DNA of 64,000 nt from Callorhinus ursinus. Its lineage: Eukaryota; Chordata; Mammalia; Carnivora; Otariidae. How positions within the stretch are numbered: the first letter of the stretch is position 1; each line of letters starts with the position of its first letter. The stretch lies in NCBI RefSeq assembly GCF_003265705.1, contig NW_020313168.1, forward strand, positions 4,967,862 to 5,031,861, in the 5' to 3' direction. Positions 25,701-35,449 of the stretch are shown one piece after another. The position numbers and the translations under genes are program-made. The notes beneath the pieces were generated by a model that was not told the DNA's origin, did not search any database, and saw only the letters and a program-made list of their open reading frames with translations.

Positions 25701-28700
25701 GACCTGAGCCGAAGGCAGTCGCTTAACCAACTGAGCCACCCAGGCGCCCCCAGATAATTATTCTTTTGTATCCATTTCATTTATTGCATAGAGCCATGTG
25801 AGCCCTGTTAATGATAAATTTATTTTTTGAAGTGCAACATTTTTTATTTTTATCTCCCAAATAGATCAGATTTTATATTGAGTTGTTTTTTGCTTGCATG
25901 TGACCCCTGCATGACTTGCTTGTCCCTCTGAACCCTTAATAGAAAACAGGTTCCCCCCTCACCCTACCCTGGCCTTGCTCGTAGTGTTTAAATCCAGGAT
26001 CACCCAGGGTCTGGACAAGACGAATGCAGGGCACTCACCATATGGACGGAAGGAATTTGAGCATTCAGTAAATACCATGCATGAGCATAAGGAAATGCCT
26101 ACGTAAACACCCACATTCCTAGCAATCACAGTTGTGCTTAATTATAGGGAATTGAAATGAAACTTAATTACATAATTTTGTCAGTAGCTGGGTCATCGTT
26201 ATGACTCCCTGTAAAACATAAAGGAGTCATCAGTAACCCTCCAGGGACCTTGTTCCTCCTGCCTCTGGGAAGGACTGCAGAGACGAGCTCGGGGTGCTCC
26301 GTCCCCGGGGCTGGCGTGGCCACAAGGCCGAGGGCCAGCTGTCCCGGCAGTATGTCTGAAAAGTCTAGTGGAGAAGACACCCTGCTGCACCATCTCCCTG
26401 ATCACAGCCACGCGAAGGTGCTTGCACTTTGGAAGGAAAACTTCTAGAGGCCTCTTGTGGTTTGGGGGTGGGAAACGCAGGGGGAGGTGAATCCGAGGTT
26501 CCCGGCTGAGTAACAAGACTGTTTGCTATCGGAGTAAACACGTAGGCCTTTGCTGTGCCTCCGGGCTTGGAGCTTCAGCTCAGTTGTGCCACTGCAGGGG
26601 AGAAGAGTGAGTCTCACCGTACTCAAACTTCACAGCACCAAAACAAAGGTGGCCCAAATCCCTCAAGAATATGTTCTGGATGGGGGCGCCTGGGTGGCTC
26701 AGTCGGTTAATCATCTGCCTTCGGCTCAGGTCATGATCCCGGGGTCCTGGGACGGAGCCCCACATCGGGCTCTCTGCTCCGCGGTGAGCCTGCTTCTCCC
26801 TCTCCCTCTGCCCCTCTCTGAGAGCTTGCTCTCTCTCTCAAATAAATTAAAAAAAAAAACAGACTATGTTCAGGACTAACTCAGGTTTTCCACTCTGCAT
26901 GCATGGTATCCTTTCAGAATGGACACTTTAGGGATGTCTACCCAGTTCATGAGCCAACAACCCTCCTTTTGAGACTATCCTCCTCTTGTGCACAGGGTGG
27001 ACCCCAGGACCTGTGTCACTTGCCATGTGGCCAGGGACAGGAAGGGACACAAGTGGGCCAGAACCATAAAAATTAAAAACTGGGAGCAGAGAGTCTTCAG
27101 TCCCGGAAGCAGGTGTTATGGGGCGGCCACCCTCCAGAACCATGAGGGCTGAGGAGCAGAGAGCAGAAAGCAGTCTAAGAGGTTCCAGACCATTCTAGAG
27201 GCTCAACCACATCTTGCTGTTGGGCTCCTCAAGACATTGTCTAGCCTTATGATAAATCCAAACCCCCATTTTTTTTTTCTTAGTTAAAAATGGAAAACAG
27301 GGCGCCTGGGTGGCTCAGATGGTTAAGCGTCTGCCTTCGGCTCAGGTCATGATCCCAGGGTCCTGGGATCGAGTCCCGCATCGGGCTCCCTGCTCCTTGG
27401 GAGCCTGTTTCTCCCTCTGCTTCTCTCTCTCTCTCTCTCTGTCTGTCATGAATAAATAAGTAAAATCTTAAAAAAAAAATAAAAAAAATAAAAATGGAAA
27501 ACAAAAAAAGGAATAAGGGCTTAAAAGTCTTGAAGGCTGTTAGCTTTTCCAGGCTGCTTCATGTCACAGTCCAGCCTTCTCTCCTTTCTGGTCTGGGATA
27601 TCTCTCCTCCAAGTTACTTCTTTGAGCAAAGAGGCATTTGCCCCGTGAGGCCAGTTAAAAATGTGTATGCTGCAAGGAGGAAGGCCCCACTGTTAGCCTT
27701 TTCCCTAACAACCTCCAGAGAAGTTAGATCCTCTGTCAGTTTTCAAGGTCAGGACGGAGAGTGCCCTTCTTGGAAGACCTGAATAAATGTGCTTCCCTGC
27801 GGCCCAGGAAGCAGGAAATACGGTATCCACCAGAGGGCTGGCCGCAATGCAGGAGGGAGGCCCTAAATGAGGAGGGATTAACAGAGGTAATCTGCCCAGT
27901 GCCCATACCACCACCCGGGCCAGCCCTGTATTTTTCTAGTGATGAGACTCCTCTGTCTTCCACCTTTAATAACAGTGACTACAGTGTACTCTGCGGGTGA
28001 AGGTCTGTGCCTTATTCAAATCTGTATTCCCAGGACCCACACAGCACGTTGCACTAGACATTTACTGAACGTCTGTTGAATGAGATGTTCCTCATGTTAC
28101 ATATTTCAGCGTCTATTCAGTTTGTTTAAATCCATTTCCTGGTGGGCTCAGAAAGCTTTTCGGAAGCACCGATGTGATGATGTGGCATCGTGGTGGGCTT
28201 CGTAGTAAGGACTGCTTAGAGTGATCTCTGCCTCCTCCAAGTTTGCGATTTAGGGAGGAGCTTGACATTGCCCTTGAACGAATACAATCCCCAAACATGC
28301 CCAATTCGACGACACGTAGGGTTCTAGCCTTCACGTTGTCACAGGAAACGGAGCTTGGGTCAGGCCACCTCCCATGGCTTCTTCATGCTCGCCCATTCCC
28401 CAGCACATCTGCGGGTTCTAACTTGACGTCTATCTGTGTGACGATCTGTTGTCCCTTTATATCCTGGGCTCCGTGGGGGGAGGAAGGTGTCTGGTTGCGC
28501 TCATCACCCAGGCCCCAGGAACTAGCACAGCGTTCATAGGGGGTGCTCAATAAATATTTGCTGCCTAAAAGAATTAGTGGCCACAGAGTTGGGAGGCAAG
28601 GAGTCAAAGCTGCAACCAGAGAAGGAGGAGACCAGACTCAGGAGACCCCCACCTTGCGCAGGACAAATCAAGGGTCACTGGGAACAGGGCACCACGGCAG

Positions 28701-31700
28701 GGCTGAGGAGCCGGGAACTTGTTATCTGAGTGGGTATTTTGTGCCAGAGGCTAAATACATGTTGTCAGTTAATGCTCACAGCAGACTTCTTGCAGAAGCA
28801 AAAGGCAGCGGCCGGTTTTACAGATAAGAAAACCCAGGGTCAGGTGGATGAAGATTTCTCCCAGTCACACCAGCTAATAAATGGAAGTGCTGAGGACTCT
28901 CACTCAGGTCTCTCTGGCTGCACATTTCATGTTCTCCTCCTCTCTCTGGGGCCTCAGGAAGTCTGTGATCATATGGCTTGGAAGAAGAATGGTAGAAACA
29001 GACGAAAGAGAGCTGCTTGGGACAAGGGTGATCAAGGTGACCCTGGGAGGCCTAGGATGTCAGGGAAAGGAGCGGGAGTTAAGGACACCTGGAAATCCAT
29101 GAGGGTGAAGGCTATGGGTCCCCAGAGAGGATGATTCTTTTTGCCAAGACTCCCAGGAGCTCCCCCAAAACCTGTGTAGCACAGAGAACCCACCTCGAAG
29201 TCCAGTTAGAGAAACCTGCACATCGGAGGACCCACGCTTTCCCCAGCAGAACACCTGATGCTAATTTGCATAAATTAAGGGATACTTTTGGCAGCCTCCC
29301 CCAAAAGGGGGAAATAAAAAGAAAGGAAATCTAATCCTCAGAGCCAAAAACCTGGAGTGCCAGAAGCCAGACCAGGCACCCTGCGTCCATCTTCCCCTGA
29401 CGCTAGAAAAAAGCATGGCCAGGCTGGAGTTCAGCTACTGTGCCCCACCCTCTCGCTCCAGCCCCCCCATCTCCCACCCGAAATTCTTCAGTAGCTCCCC
29501 CTGGACAAGAAGATGACTGATAGTCGTTAGGCGTCTGCCTTCGGCTCGGGTCGTGATCCCGGGGTCCTGGGATCGAGCCCCGCATCGGGCTCCCTGCTCC
29601 GCGGGAAGCCTGCCTCTCCCTCTCCCGCTCCCCCTGCTTGTGTTCCCTCTCTCGCCGTGTCTCTCTCTGTCAAATAAATAAATAAAATCTTTAAAAAAAA
29701 AAAAAAGAAGAAGAAGAAGAAGACGAATGATAAAGTCCAAACTCCTCAGTCTGACCTACAAGGCAGATACTGATCGGGTTCTGCCTACCTGTTTGGGACC
29801 ATCCCCTGCCCGGACAGAGCCCCTTCTCTTGCGCCCACCGAGCTCACACGCTCCCAAGGGCGAGCCCACCACGGTCTCTTTATGGGCCAGAGAGGTAAGT
29901 TTCCAGACCCATCGCCAACAGGGGCAGCTTAATTATGGGTATGGACGGTGACACCCCTTGCCTTCATGTCGTATGGAAACTGGTGTGAAGTCTCCCCAAG
30001 GCACCAGAAAAATTACTAATTATGCGTCCACCCTGTGGATACGATCCTCGGCCTTAATCCAGATTTACATCTGTCCCTAGGGATCAGCACATGCTCGGCA
30101 AGGAGAGGAGTCCAGAGTCACTCCACAAGGCTGCATGGCAGGCTGCCACCACGGGAGGAAGGACAGTGGCCCCAGGGGGGGCGTCAGCGCAGGAGAACAG
30201 CACGCAGGCCCCCCCGGCCCAGGCCACAGCCCGCCCCACCCACAACGACACCAGAGCAGAGGCCAGCGTGGCCACCTCAGCTGAGCCGGCCCCACCGAGG
30301 GGTCAGGACAGGAAGGACACCGTGCTGGACACGCCGCCTCCGAGGGCCCAGGACGGGACGGCGGCCTCTGACGGGGCAGAGACACTGTCGCTGAGGAGTC
30401 AGGATGCCAGGACCATCAAAGGCAGGCAGGACCACAACAAGGAGCCCACAGCCACTAGGCCGGAGCCCCCGAACCCTCAGGGCAAAGTGCAGACCACAGC
30501 AAGGACACCCGTGCCGAAAAGTCAGGCCAAGGTGCTGACGAGGCCAGGAGCAGGGTCAACGGAGAGGACAATGAAAGGAGTGACCACAGCGGTTGTCGCC
30601 CACCGGGAGACAGCCCGGGCCACGCCACCCTCCACCCCTTTCCAGAGCCGCAGCACACAGAGGAGTCCAAGTCTGCGGGCCACCAACTTCAAGTCTGAGC
30701 CCCGGTGGGACTTTGAGGAACAATATAGCTTTGACACGGGAGCCCTAAGATCGGTGAGTCTGGCCACGACCTCTCTGCTCCAAAGGCCCTGCAGACAGCC
30801 CCCCCAGTCCCCGCCCCCCGCCTCCCTGACCTCCCGGGCTCTGTCCCCAGGCTCTGCCTTGTTCACGCCACCACCACCCCACCCCCTCCCCGCTGCCGTG
30901 CTCTCCCCTACAGCGTGGGAAGGGGTGAGGGAAAGGAGCCCTGCCCTGGAGCCCCCCAGAAGGCCTGGAAGGTCCCTGAGCAGGGTGAGAGGTGCTACTT
31001 GCTCTGGGGCCGTCCTCTGGGACCCTCAGGGCTACAGCACCCAGGACAATGGCGAGAGAGGATCAGCAGGCCCTCCAAACAGGGTGGAAGAGGCAGCAGA
31101 GGTGGTGCCTTCCAAACGCTGAGGCCCACTTTCTGCCCCTGCCCCCAGCCCGGCCCCTGGCCCTGGCCTTCCTGGGCCTCTCCCTGCCTGACCCACCCTC
31201 CTGCATGTAGACCTGCCCCGACTCAGTGAAGGTCAAGGCCTCCAAGTCACCCTGGCTCCAGAAACTCTTTCTGGCCAACCTCACCCTCTTCCTGGACTCC
31301 AGCCGCTTCAACCAGAGAGAGTGGGAGCGCCTGGAGCACTTCCCACCGCCCTTCGGCTTCATGGAGCTCAACTACTCCTGTGAGTCTTCCCGGGGCGGAG
31401 CCTGGGCAGCTGAGCCTCTGGCTCTGGTCTGCCTCTTCCCTGGGGGCCCCCCAGCGTGGGGAAGGAGGCTGGGCTGGCCCTCCCTGACCCTTCCAGCGCT
31501 CTGAGCGGAGCCCCCCTTGTTCCAGTGGTGCAGAAGGTGGTGACTCGCTTCCCTCCGGTGCCCCAGCAGCAGCTGCTCCTGGCTAGCCTCCCCGCTGGGA
31601 GCTCCCACTGCATCACCTGTGCCGTGGTGGGCAACGGGGGCATCCTGAACAACTCCCACATGGGCCAGGAGATCGACAACCATGATTACGTGTTCCGGTA

Positions 31701-33293
31701 AGCGGCCTGCCCCAAGCGCCGCATCCAGACTGAGAGGTCTGGTAGGGCGTTCCCCGAGGCCGAAGGCCCGGGCTCTCCCGAGAATGTCCCTTTATACCTG
31801 CTGCCTCCCCATCTCTCTTTTCCTTCCCCGCCCGCCGCCACGCCTTTCCCTCGGGCACTCACGAGTCCTTTCCTGTGCGGTCCTGTCTCACTGCCTAGAC
31901 TGAGCGGAGCCATCACTAAGGGCTACGAACAGGATGTGGGTACCCGGACGTCCTTCTACGGCTTCACTGCCTTCTCCATAACGCAGTCTCTGCTTGTCTT
32001 GGGCCGGCGGGGTTTCCCGCACGTGCCCCTGGGGAAGGTGAGCACAGGGGAACCGGCCCGGCCACACACAGAATCTGAATGGGGAGCACGAGCTGGGAAA
32101 GGGAGCCTGGTGTCCCGTGTCTGGAGTCTGGCTGGCGCGGGCTCTGTTCATCCGAGGGGCAAGAGCTGGGAGGACGGCCAGACAGGCCTGCGAGGAGCAA
32201 GTGGGCAGCCTGGCGTCGGAGTCAAACCCCGCCCCCCAGCCCCCAGCCCTGGGCCTGAAGGCAGGACTCCTGGAGCGCTCACTGTCCTTGGTCCTCAGGA
32301 TGTCCGCTACCTGCACTTCCTGGAGGGCACCCGAGACTATGAGTGGCTGGAAGCGCTGCTTCTGAATCAGACCCTCGTGAAAAGTAGGCTTTCCTGGTTC
32401 AGGTACCCACTGCCCCCTCCCCCACCCCAGGCCGAGCTGCGTATTGAGCGGCTGTGAAGGGCTGGACAGGTGGGGACAGCCTTGGCCATCGCCTGGACAT
32501 GGGCCCCCTGTCCTGGCCCTGGCCCGGACTTGGCCCACATCGGGGGAGGTGAACGACCCATTGCCGTCCACAGGCGCAGGCCCCAGGAGGCTTTCCGGGA
32601 AAGCTTGCAGCTGGACAGGTACCTGTTGCTGCACCCAGACGTAATCCGTTACATGAAGAACAGGTGAGAGCAGAACGACAGGGCGCGTGTGGAAGGCATC
32701 GGGTCCCTCTCATCCCTTGCAGCCTCCTGACCGCTGGGGGCTGGGCTGTTTCCCAGGTTTCTGAGGTCGAAGACCCTGAACTCTCGCCACTGGAGGATCT
32801 ACCGTCCCACCACGGGGGCCCTCCTGCTGCTCACGGCCCTTCAGCTCTGTGACCAGGTAAGGCTGTGCTGGAGGAGCAGAAGCCCTATCCCGGGACCTGC
32901 CCAGCAGGGGACGACGGCCGGGGTTGGGGGAGGAGTGTGAGTGCGCGTGCACACACGTAGGCCGGTGTCCATCAGGGAGCCCGCCCCGGGCCCCTAGGGA
33001 GGGAACCATGACGAAGGGTCCCCCCAGTAACACACAGCCCATGAGAACAAGCCTGGGAGGGAGCACCCTCAGGCCTCATTTCTCCTCCAACTTTCACGTA
33101 GGTGAGCGCCTACGGCTTCATCACCGAGGGCCACGAGCACTTTTCTGATCACTACTATGATAAGTCCTGGAAACGAACGGTCTTTTACATCAACCATGAC
33201 TTCCCGTTAGAGAGAACACTCTGGAAGCGGCTGCATGATGAAGGTGTAATCCAGCTGTACCAGCGTCCCATAATTTCCAAACCAAAGATGTGA
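16627..33293 (+). CDS. ST6GALNAC1: ST6GALNAC1, alpha-N-acetylgalactosaminide alpha-2,6-sialyltransferase 1 (nine coding exons)
   Basis: Coding exons are 16627-16757, 30081-30753, 31211-31379, 31526-31697, 31899-32037, 32299-32402, 32574-32663, 32757-32856 and 33102-33293. Joined, they give 1,770 nt: 589 codons and a stop. All eight introns are GT-AG and the phases match. The product is a Golgi type II membrane enzyme that transfers sialic acid from CMP-Neu5Ac to O-linked GalNAc (sialyl-Tn synthesis, known for the family). Seen in the sequence: a short cytosolic tail; a membrane anchor at about residues 17-35; a long Ser/Thr/Pro-rich stem in exon 2 (about 45-250); sialylmotif L starting at [13 protein letters not shown] (356-368) and crossing the exon 4/5 junction; sialylmotif S at about 510-532 ([17 protein letters not shown] then VSAYGF); motif III HYYD (543-546); and motif VS with H558 and E563. 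Sequons NLT, NYS, NNS and NQT are present. The human protein is about 600 residues, so this copy looks complete and intact. Its paralogue ST6GALNAC2 follows on the same strand. Confidence 0.97.
17355..17549 (-). mobile_element. CAN-SINE
   Basis: Reverse, more diverged copy with target duplication TATTTCACTGTTC on both sides. Confidence 0.95.
17765..17890 (-). mobile_element. MIR fragment
   Basis: Reverse MIR signature: CACAGAGAACTGACTTGAAC, CCAAGGTCACCCCGCTAGGA, CCAGGATTCAAACCC. Confidence 0.7.
17913..18130 (+). repeat. Source copy A of a short direct duplication
   Basis: This 218-base segment recurs at 19,194-19,411 with no indels and five mismatches counted by eye. Here it continues without a break into L1M-like sequence (a TTCTAGAAGTGGAATTGCC stretch near 18,172), so this looks like the ancestral copy. 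Confidence 0.9.
19194..19480 (+). repeat. Two-part mosaic duplication inside ST6GALNAC1 intron 1
   Basis: Bases 19,194-19,411 copy 17,913-18,130 (5 mismatches in 218). Immediately after, 19,413-19,476 copy 21,027-21,090 (1 mismatch in 64). Both source segments lie outside, one on each side, in the same orientation and order. The join falls at a CTGGGTT that is shared with the sequence just before the second source. It may be a templated insertion from two sites or an assembly error. Confidence 0.9.
19780..20090 (-). mobile_element. MIR interrupted by a SINE
   Basis: Reverse MIR parts (GAAGGATATGAGGCTCAAAA; CACCCAGCCAGAAAGTGGCA) lie either side of the SINE at 19,887. Confidence 0.65.
19887..20010 (+). 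mobile_element. Older short CAN-SINE subfamily
   Basis: GGGGCGCCTGGCTGGC head with poly-A after GATGACTT and no TC tract. Target duplication GTTAAGCCTA at 19,877 and 20,011. Confidence 0.92.
20470..20610 (-). mobile_element. MIR fragment
   Basis: CAGATAAGAGAGGTTAGGCA followed by CCAAGGTCACCTTGGTCAC fits a reverse MIR. Confidence 0.65.
21027..21090 (+). repeat. Source copy B of the mosaic duplication
   Basis: Begins TAGAGGCTCCTGCAATGG and ends GGAAGGACGTT. It is repeated at 19,413-19,476 with a single difference (CCCTGGG here, CCCCGGG there). Confidence 0.9.
22472..22659 (-). mobile_element. CAN-SINE
   Basis: Reverse copy with target duplication AGGTCTGGGGC at 22,456 and 22,660. Confidence 0.95.
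23230..23640 (-). mobile_element. MIR interrupted by a SINE
   Basis: A reverse MIR (GATGAGAAAACAGGGGCTCT, GCCCAAGGTCACACAGCTGG) is continuous once the SINE at 23,300 is removed. Confidence 0.8.
23300..23497 (+). mobile_element. CAN-SINE
   Basis: Forward copy with target duplication GATTCCCATCTA at 23,288 and 23,498. Confidence 0.96.
25130..25500. mobile_element. L1M-type 3' fragment
   Basis: TCAGTTTCAGGTGTACAACA, ATGTACATTATGAAATGCTC and TCACATCCCCGTGTCTTATT are typical of old mammalian L1 3' UTRs. The C-rich end has expanded into a minisatellite. Confidence 0.75.
25357..25475 (+). repeat. (CCCCCACCACCAT)n minisatellite
   Basis: Units of CCCACCACCATCC vary and degenerate to CACCACCAT. The minus strand carries repeated G runs that could form G-quadruplexes. 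Long His/Pro or Gly ORFs here are repeat by-products. Confidence 0.95.
25556..25750 (-). mobile_element. CAN-SINE
   Basis: Reverse copy ending ACTGAGCCACCCAGGCGCCC. It follows directly on T-rich sequence after the L1M fragment. Confidence 0.94.
26692..26860 (+). mobile_element. CAN-SINE
   Basis: Forward copy with a shortened TC tract. Imperfect target repeat TATGTTCNGGA. Confidence 0.93.
27300..27489 (+). mobile_element. CAN-SINE
   Basis: Forward copy with target duplication AAAAATGGAAAACA on both sides. Confidence 0.95.
28735..28910 (-). mobile_element. MIR fragment
   Basis: CCAGAGGCTAAATACATG, TTTTACAGATAAGAAAACCC and GTCACACCAGCTAATAAATG follow reverse MIR order. Confidence 0.7.
29524..29722 (+). 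mobile_element. CAN-SINE lacking its head, with (AAG)n tail
   Basis: Starts inside the tRNA-like region (GTTAGGCGTCTGCCTTCGG), so about 20 head bases are missing. The tail ends in AAG units. Imperfect target repeat AAGAAGATGACTGATA. Confidence 0.92.
30081..30753 (+). CDS. ST6GALNAC1: ST6GALNAC1 exon 2, stem region
   Basis: This is the large stem exon of 673 nt: one base completing the split Arg codon, then 224 codons. The acceptor is CTGTCCCTAG and the donor GTGAGT. The encoded segment is rich in Thr, Ala, Pro, Gln and charged residues, and has many Ser/Thr positions that fit a mucin-like stem. It closes with [16 protein letters not shown], a conserved block leading into the catalytic domain. 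An in-frame ATG at 30091 is internal, not the start of the protein. The frame stays open past the donor to 31,122, so intron 2 retention would extend rather than immediately end translation. Confidence 0.95.
31211..31379 (+). CDS. ST6GALNAC1: ST6GALNAC1 exon 3
   Basis: Begins [13 protein letters not shown] and ends GFMELNYS plus one base. The acceptor is TGCATGTAG and the donor GTGAGT (phase 1). It encodes the start of the catalytic domain, including the sequons NLT and NYS. Confidence 0.95.
31526..31697 (+). CDS. ST6GALNAC1: ST6GALNAC1 exon 4, start of sialylmotif L
   Basis: Encodes [15 protein letters not shown], then [16 protein letters not shown] and HDYVF, the first part of sialylmotif L, which contributes to CMP-sialic acid binding in this family. 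The acceptor is TTGTTCCAG and the donor GTAAGC. The final Arg codon is split with exon 5. Confidence 0.96.
31899..32037 (+). CDS. ST6GALNAC1: ST6GALNAC1 exon 5, end of sialylmotif L
   Basis: Encodes [20 protein letters not shown] and continues to PLGK at a phase 0 donor (GTGAGC). It completes sialylmotif L. The acceptor is CACTGCCTAG. Confidence 0.95.
32299..32402 (+). CDS. ST6GALNAC1: ST6GALNAC1 exon 6
   Basis: Encodes [20 protein letters not shown] and continues through a sequon (NQT) to LSWF plus AG. The donor AG|GTACCC is a poor match to consensus at positions +4 to +6, but both the reading phase and the paralogous protein require it. The acceptor is GGTCCTCAG. Confidence 0.93.
32574..32663 (+). 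CDS. ST6GALNAC1: ST6GALNAC1 exon 7
   Basis: Encodes [20 protein letters not shown], then PDVIRYMKN. The acceptor is CCGTCCACAG and the donor GTGAGA. A diverged copy of this exon and its flanking introns lies at 54,808-54,893. Confidence 0.95.
32757..32856 (+). CDS. ST6GALNAC1: ST6GALNAC1 exon 8, sialylmotif S
   Basis: Encodes [16 protein letters not shown], then [17 protein letters not shown], most of sialylmotif S (donor and acceptor substrate binding). The upstream intron is only 93 bp. The donor is GTAAGG. A broken copy starts at 54,977. Confidence 0.95.
33102..33293 (+). CDS. ST6GALNAC1: ST6GALNAC1 exon 9, motifs III and VS, stop
   Basis: Encodes [20 protein letters not shown], then the VS segment NHDFPLE, and ends [12 protein letters not shown] followed by TGA at 33291-33293. 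The acceptor is TTTCACGTAG. The C-terminal tail after LYQRP differs from the human tail, which is usual for the last residues of this family. Confidence 0.95.
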   Translation: MSAYGFITEGHEHFSDHYYDKSWKRTVFYINHDFPLERTLWKRLHDEGVIQLYQRPIISKPKM

Positions 33294-34075
33294 CTGGAGC
33301 CTGGGCGGCAGCAGTCTCTGTCCGTTTCAAGGCACAGGGCACGGTGGGAGTCTTGAGATTCTACCACCATTTTCCCAGGGCTCAGGCCAGGCTCCCGGCC
33401 CCTCCAGACTCCCCAGGGAACACTGGCATCGAGGGGGAGACACTTTCAAGACGGCAAATGACTGACTGAGGCTTTGGAGACCTTGGAATGTTGCTTCGGG
33501 CTCTGTTCAAAGGAGGGAAGACTCCAGTCTTGAGACCAAGAAATTTGAACTAAACGGGGTGATGACCGTTCAATACCGCAGATCTCGGCTGAATATCACC
33601 CTTCACTGTCCAAAAGCTACCTGACACTGGCGGGGAAAAGTCTGAACCTATAGAGACATGTCTCTATTTGGTTTCGAATTCCAAATCTTGTACTTAGCAG
33701 CTGAGAAATCTTGAAGGCCTTACTTAATTTCATAGAGATTGTCTAGAGGAACCTTCCTTCGGGGCTTACCTGATTCTAGAAGGATCTGCACCTTTGTCTT
33801 TGAGCTCTTTGACAACTCTCTGGGTTGCAGAAAACTGATAGTAATAAAAATAATTCTTGCCCATGGAGATGCAAATAAATCTTGTACAGTGAAGATGCAA
33901 GTGACGATTCCCCTGGGGGCAGTGACCTGTTTTGTACATACAAGCAAATTCATGTTAGCGGTTCCGATTGCCTGTATGTGCGTCTGTACTCAGGGTTCTC
34001 CTTTGAACCAGTTTTTACATCTTACTGGTTCCTTCATTCATTAATACACTAAATAAAATCCTTGACATGCGTTCA
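33294..34075 (+). other. ST6GALNAC1: ST6GALNAC1 3' UTR
   Basis: Non-coding sequence follows the stop codon up to a cluster of polyadenylation hexamers. AATAAA occurs at 33843-33848, 33874-33879 and 34052-34057. The last is the best candidate for the distal end, because intergenic repeat-type DNA starts soon after. No SINE interrupts this stretch. The end point is inferred. Confidence 0.6.
34052..34057 (+). terminator. Candidate polyadenylation signal of ST6GALNAC1
   Basis: AATAAA in the context CACTAAATAAAATCC, about 760 bases after the stop. Alternative hexamers at 33843 and 33874 could give a shorter 3' UTR. Confidence 0.5.
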
Positions 34076-34619
34076 TTTTATATTTGTATGAAAGTCACCA
34101 TTTCATCCTTGAAAAAACATCTATCATGTTCTGAGGCCACAGTTTTATAATCTGTAGCAGGACTTTTAGGGTATCCATTCTGCAAGGATGTTAAAAATTA
34201 CTGTCTGTAAAAAGCCTGATGCAACAAGGACCCAGTGTCCTCCCCTTTCATTCTCTATCCTTCCGCCAGCCTGCATTTCCTCAAACCTCACGTTGAGAAT
34301 CTGGACCAAGCCAAAGGCTTTTCAGCTCATTTTACCCCCTTGAGCTCTAGCTACGGGATTTGGAATCTGAAGCCCAGAAGAACTCTAAAGATCCTAAACC
34401 GAATAAAGGTCCCCGATAAAGGAGATGGAGGGCGTGGAAGGCAAAAAAAAAAAAAGTAAGCTGTCTTTTAGACTTTATACTCAGAGTTCAAAAGCTAATT
34501 TAATACAAATAGGACCGGATTTGCTTTGCTCAGAAGGGCTGCAGTAACAACTCTGAGCAGCAGGTGGCAGCATCTTGCGCACCCCCCCACCCCCACCTGT
34601 TTCTGGAATGCTCAGCTTG

Positions 34620-35300
34620 TCTTTTTCAGGTTTTCCCAGCTCTTCTTACATGTTTATTCCTCCGTGTGAATTTTAGTATCCGTTTAGGATCTAGAAAAAA
34701 ATGCATTGGTATTTTAATTGGAATTGCATTAGATTTATACATTTACTTGGGAAGAATGGACCGATGTATTACATTGAGTCCTCTTTTCCAAGAGCAAGAG
34801 ACGGTTCTCCACTTGTCCAAATTTACTTTTGTGTCTTTCAGTATTTCAATATTTGCTCATACAGATTTTGAACGTTCCTTGTTGAATGCACTGCTCAGTA
34901 TTTTATCTTTTATGCTGTTGTAAGTGGATTTTCTCTACATTATATCCTCTCCCTCGTAATTGTGAAGGGTGTGATATACTATCATATCATCTGCACATAG
35001 ATTATTTTCTTTTTTTTTAAGATTTTATTTATTTATTTGACAGAGAGATACATAGTGGGAGAAGGAACACAAGCAGAGGGAGAGGGAGAAGGAGAAGCAG
35101 GCTTCCCACTGAGCAGGGAGCCCCATGCGGGGATCAATCCCAGGACCCTGGGATCACGACCCGAGCCGAAGGCAGACGCTTAACGACTGAGCCACCCAGG
35201 CGCCCCATGCACATAGATTATTTTCTAATTCTTTATGCCTCTGATTATCTCTTTTCTAAATCTTTTGACTGGTATGCCCAGAGTGAGCTAACACAACAGT
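34620..35300 (-). mobile_element. L1 ORF2-derived fragment, antisense
   Basis: T-rich antisense of the 3' part of old L1 ORF2 (AATTGGAATTGCATTAGATT, TATCATATCATCTGCACATA). It is split by the SINE at 35,011. No open frame of useful length. Confidence 0.65.
35011..35206 (-). mobile_element. CAN-SINE
   Basis: Reverse copy with a 19-base target duplication TGCACATAGATTATTTTCT at 34,992 and 35,208. Confidence 0.97.
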
Positions 35301-35449
35301 TTACTCCACTTTGGATCCAGATAAATGAGGCTCAGCCTTTAAGTTTGGGTAGCCTGAATTTAAATTTGAGAAGGTAGATTTGGAGGTCCTCTGCTGATAG
35401 TGTATGATAGAATATGCTATATGGTGTTGATAGAGTTAGGTAGCAGTGA

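Larger units (their letters stand above)
16758..30080 (+). other. ST6GALNAC1: ST6GALNAC1 intron 1 (13.3 kb)
   Basis: GT-AG intron with no coding exon seen. It holds SINEs at 17355, 19887, 22472, 23300, 25556, 26692, 27300 and 29524; MIR-type repeats at 17765, 19780, 20470, 23230 and 28735; an L1M-like piece with a CCACCAT-rich minisatellite at 25.1-25.5 kb; and the mosaic duplication at 19,194-19,480. Stretches 20.6-22.4, 23.7-25.1, 25.8-26.7 and 27.5-29.5 kb look like ordinary non-repetitive intron with small L2/MIR scraps (for example CTCAATAAATATTTG near 28,550). Long ORFs here, such as 21,449-21,877 on the minus strand, match nothing I recognise. Confidence 0.85.

Noticed and set aside
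30091..31122. Single-exon 343-codon gene starting at 30,091
   Set aside because: The ATG is internal to ST6GALNAC1 exon 2, and the tail past 30,753 is intron 2.
31888..32634. 248-codon minus-strand ORF
   Set aside because: It is antisense to ST6GALNAC1 exons 5-7 and has no recognisable domain.
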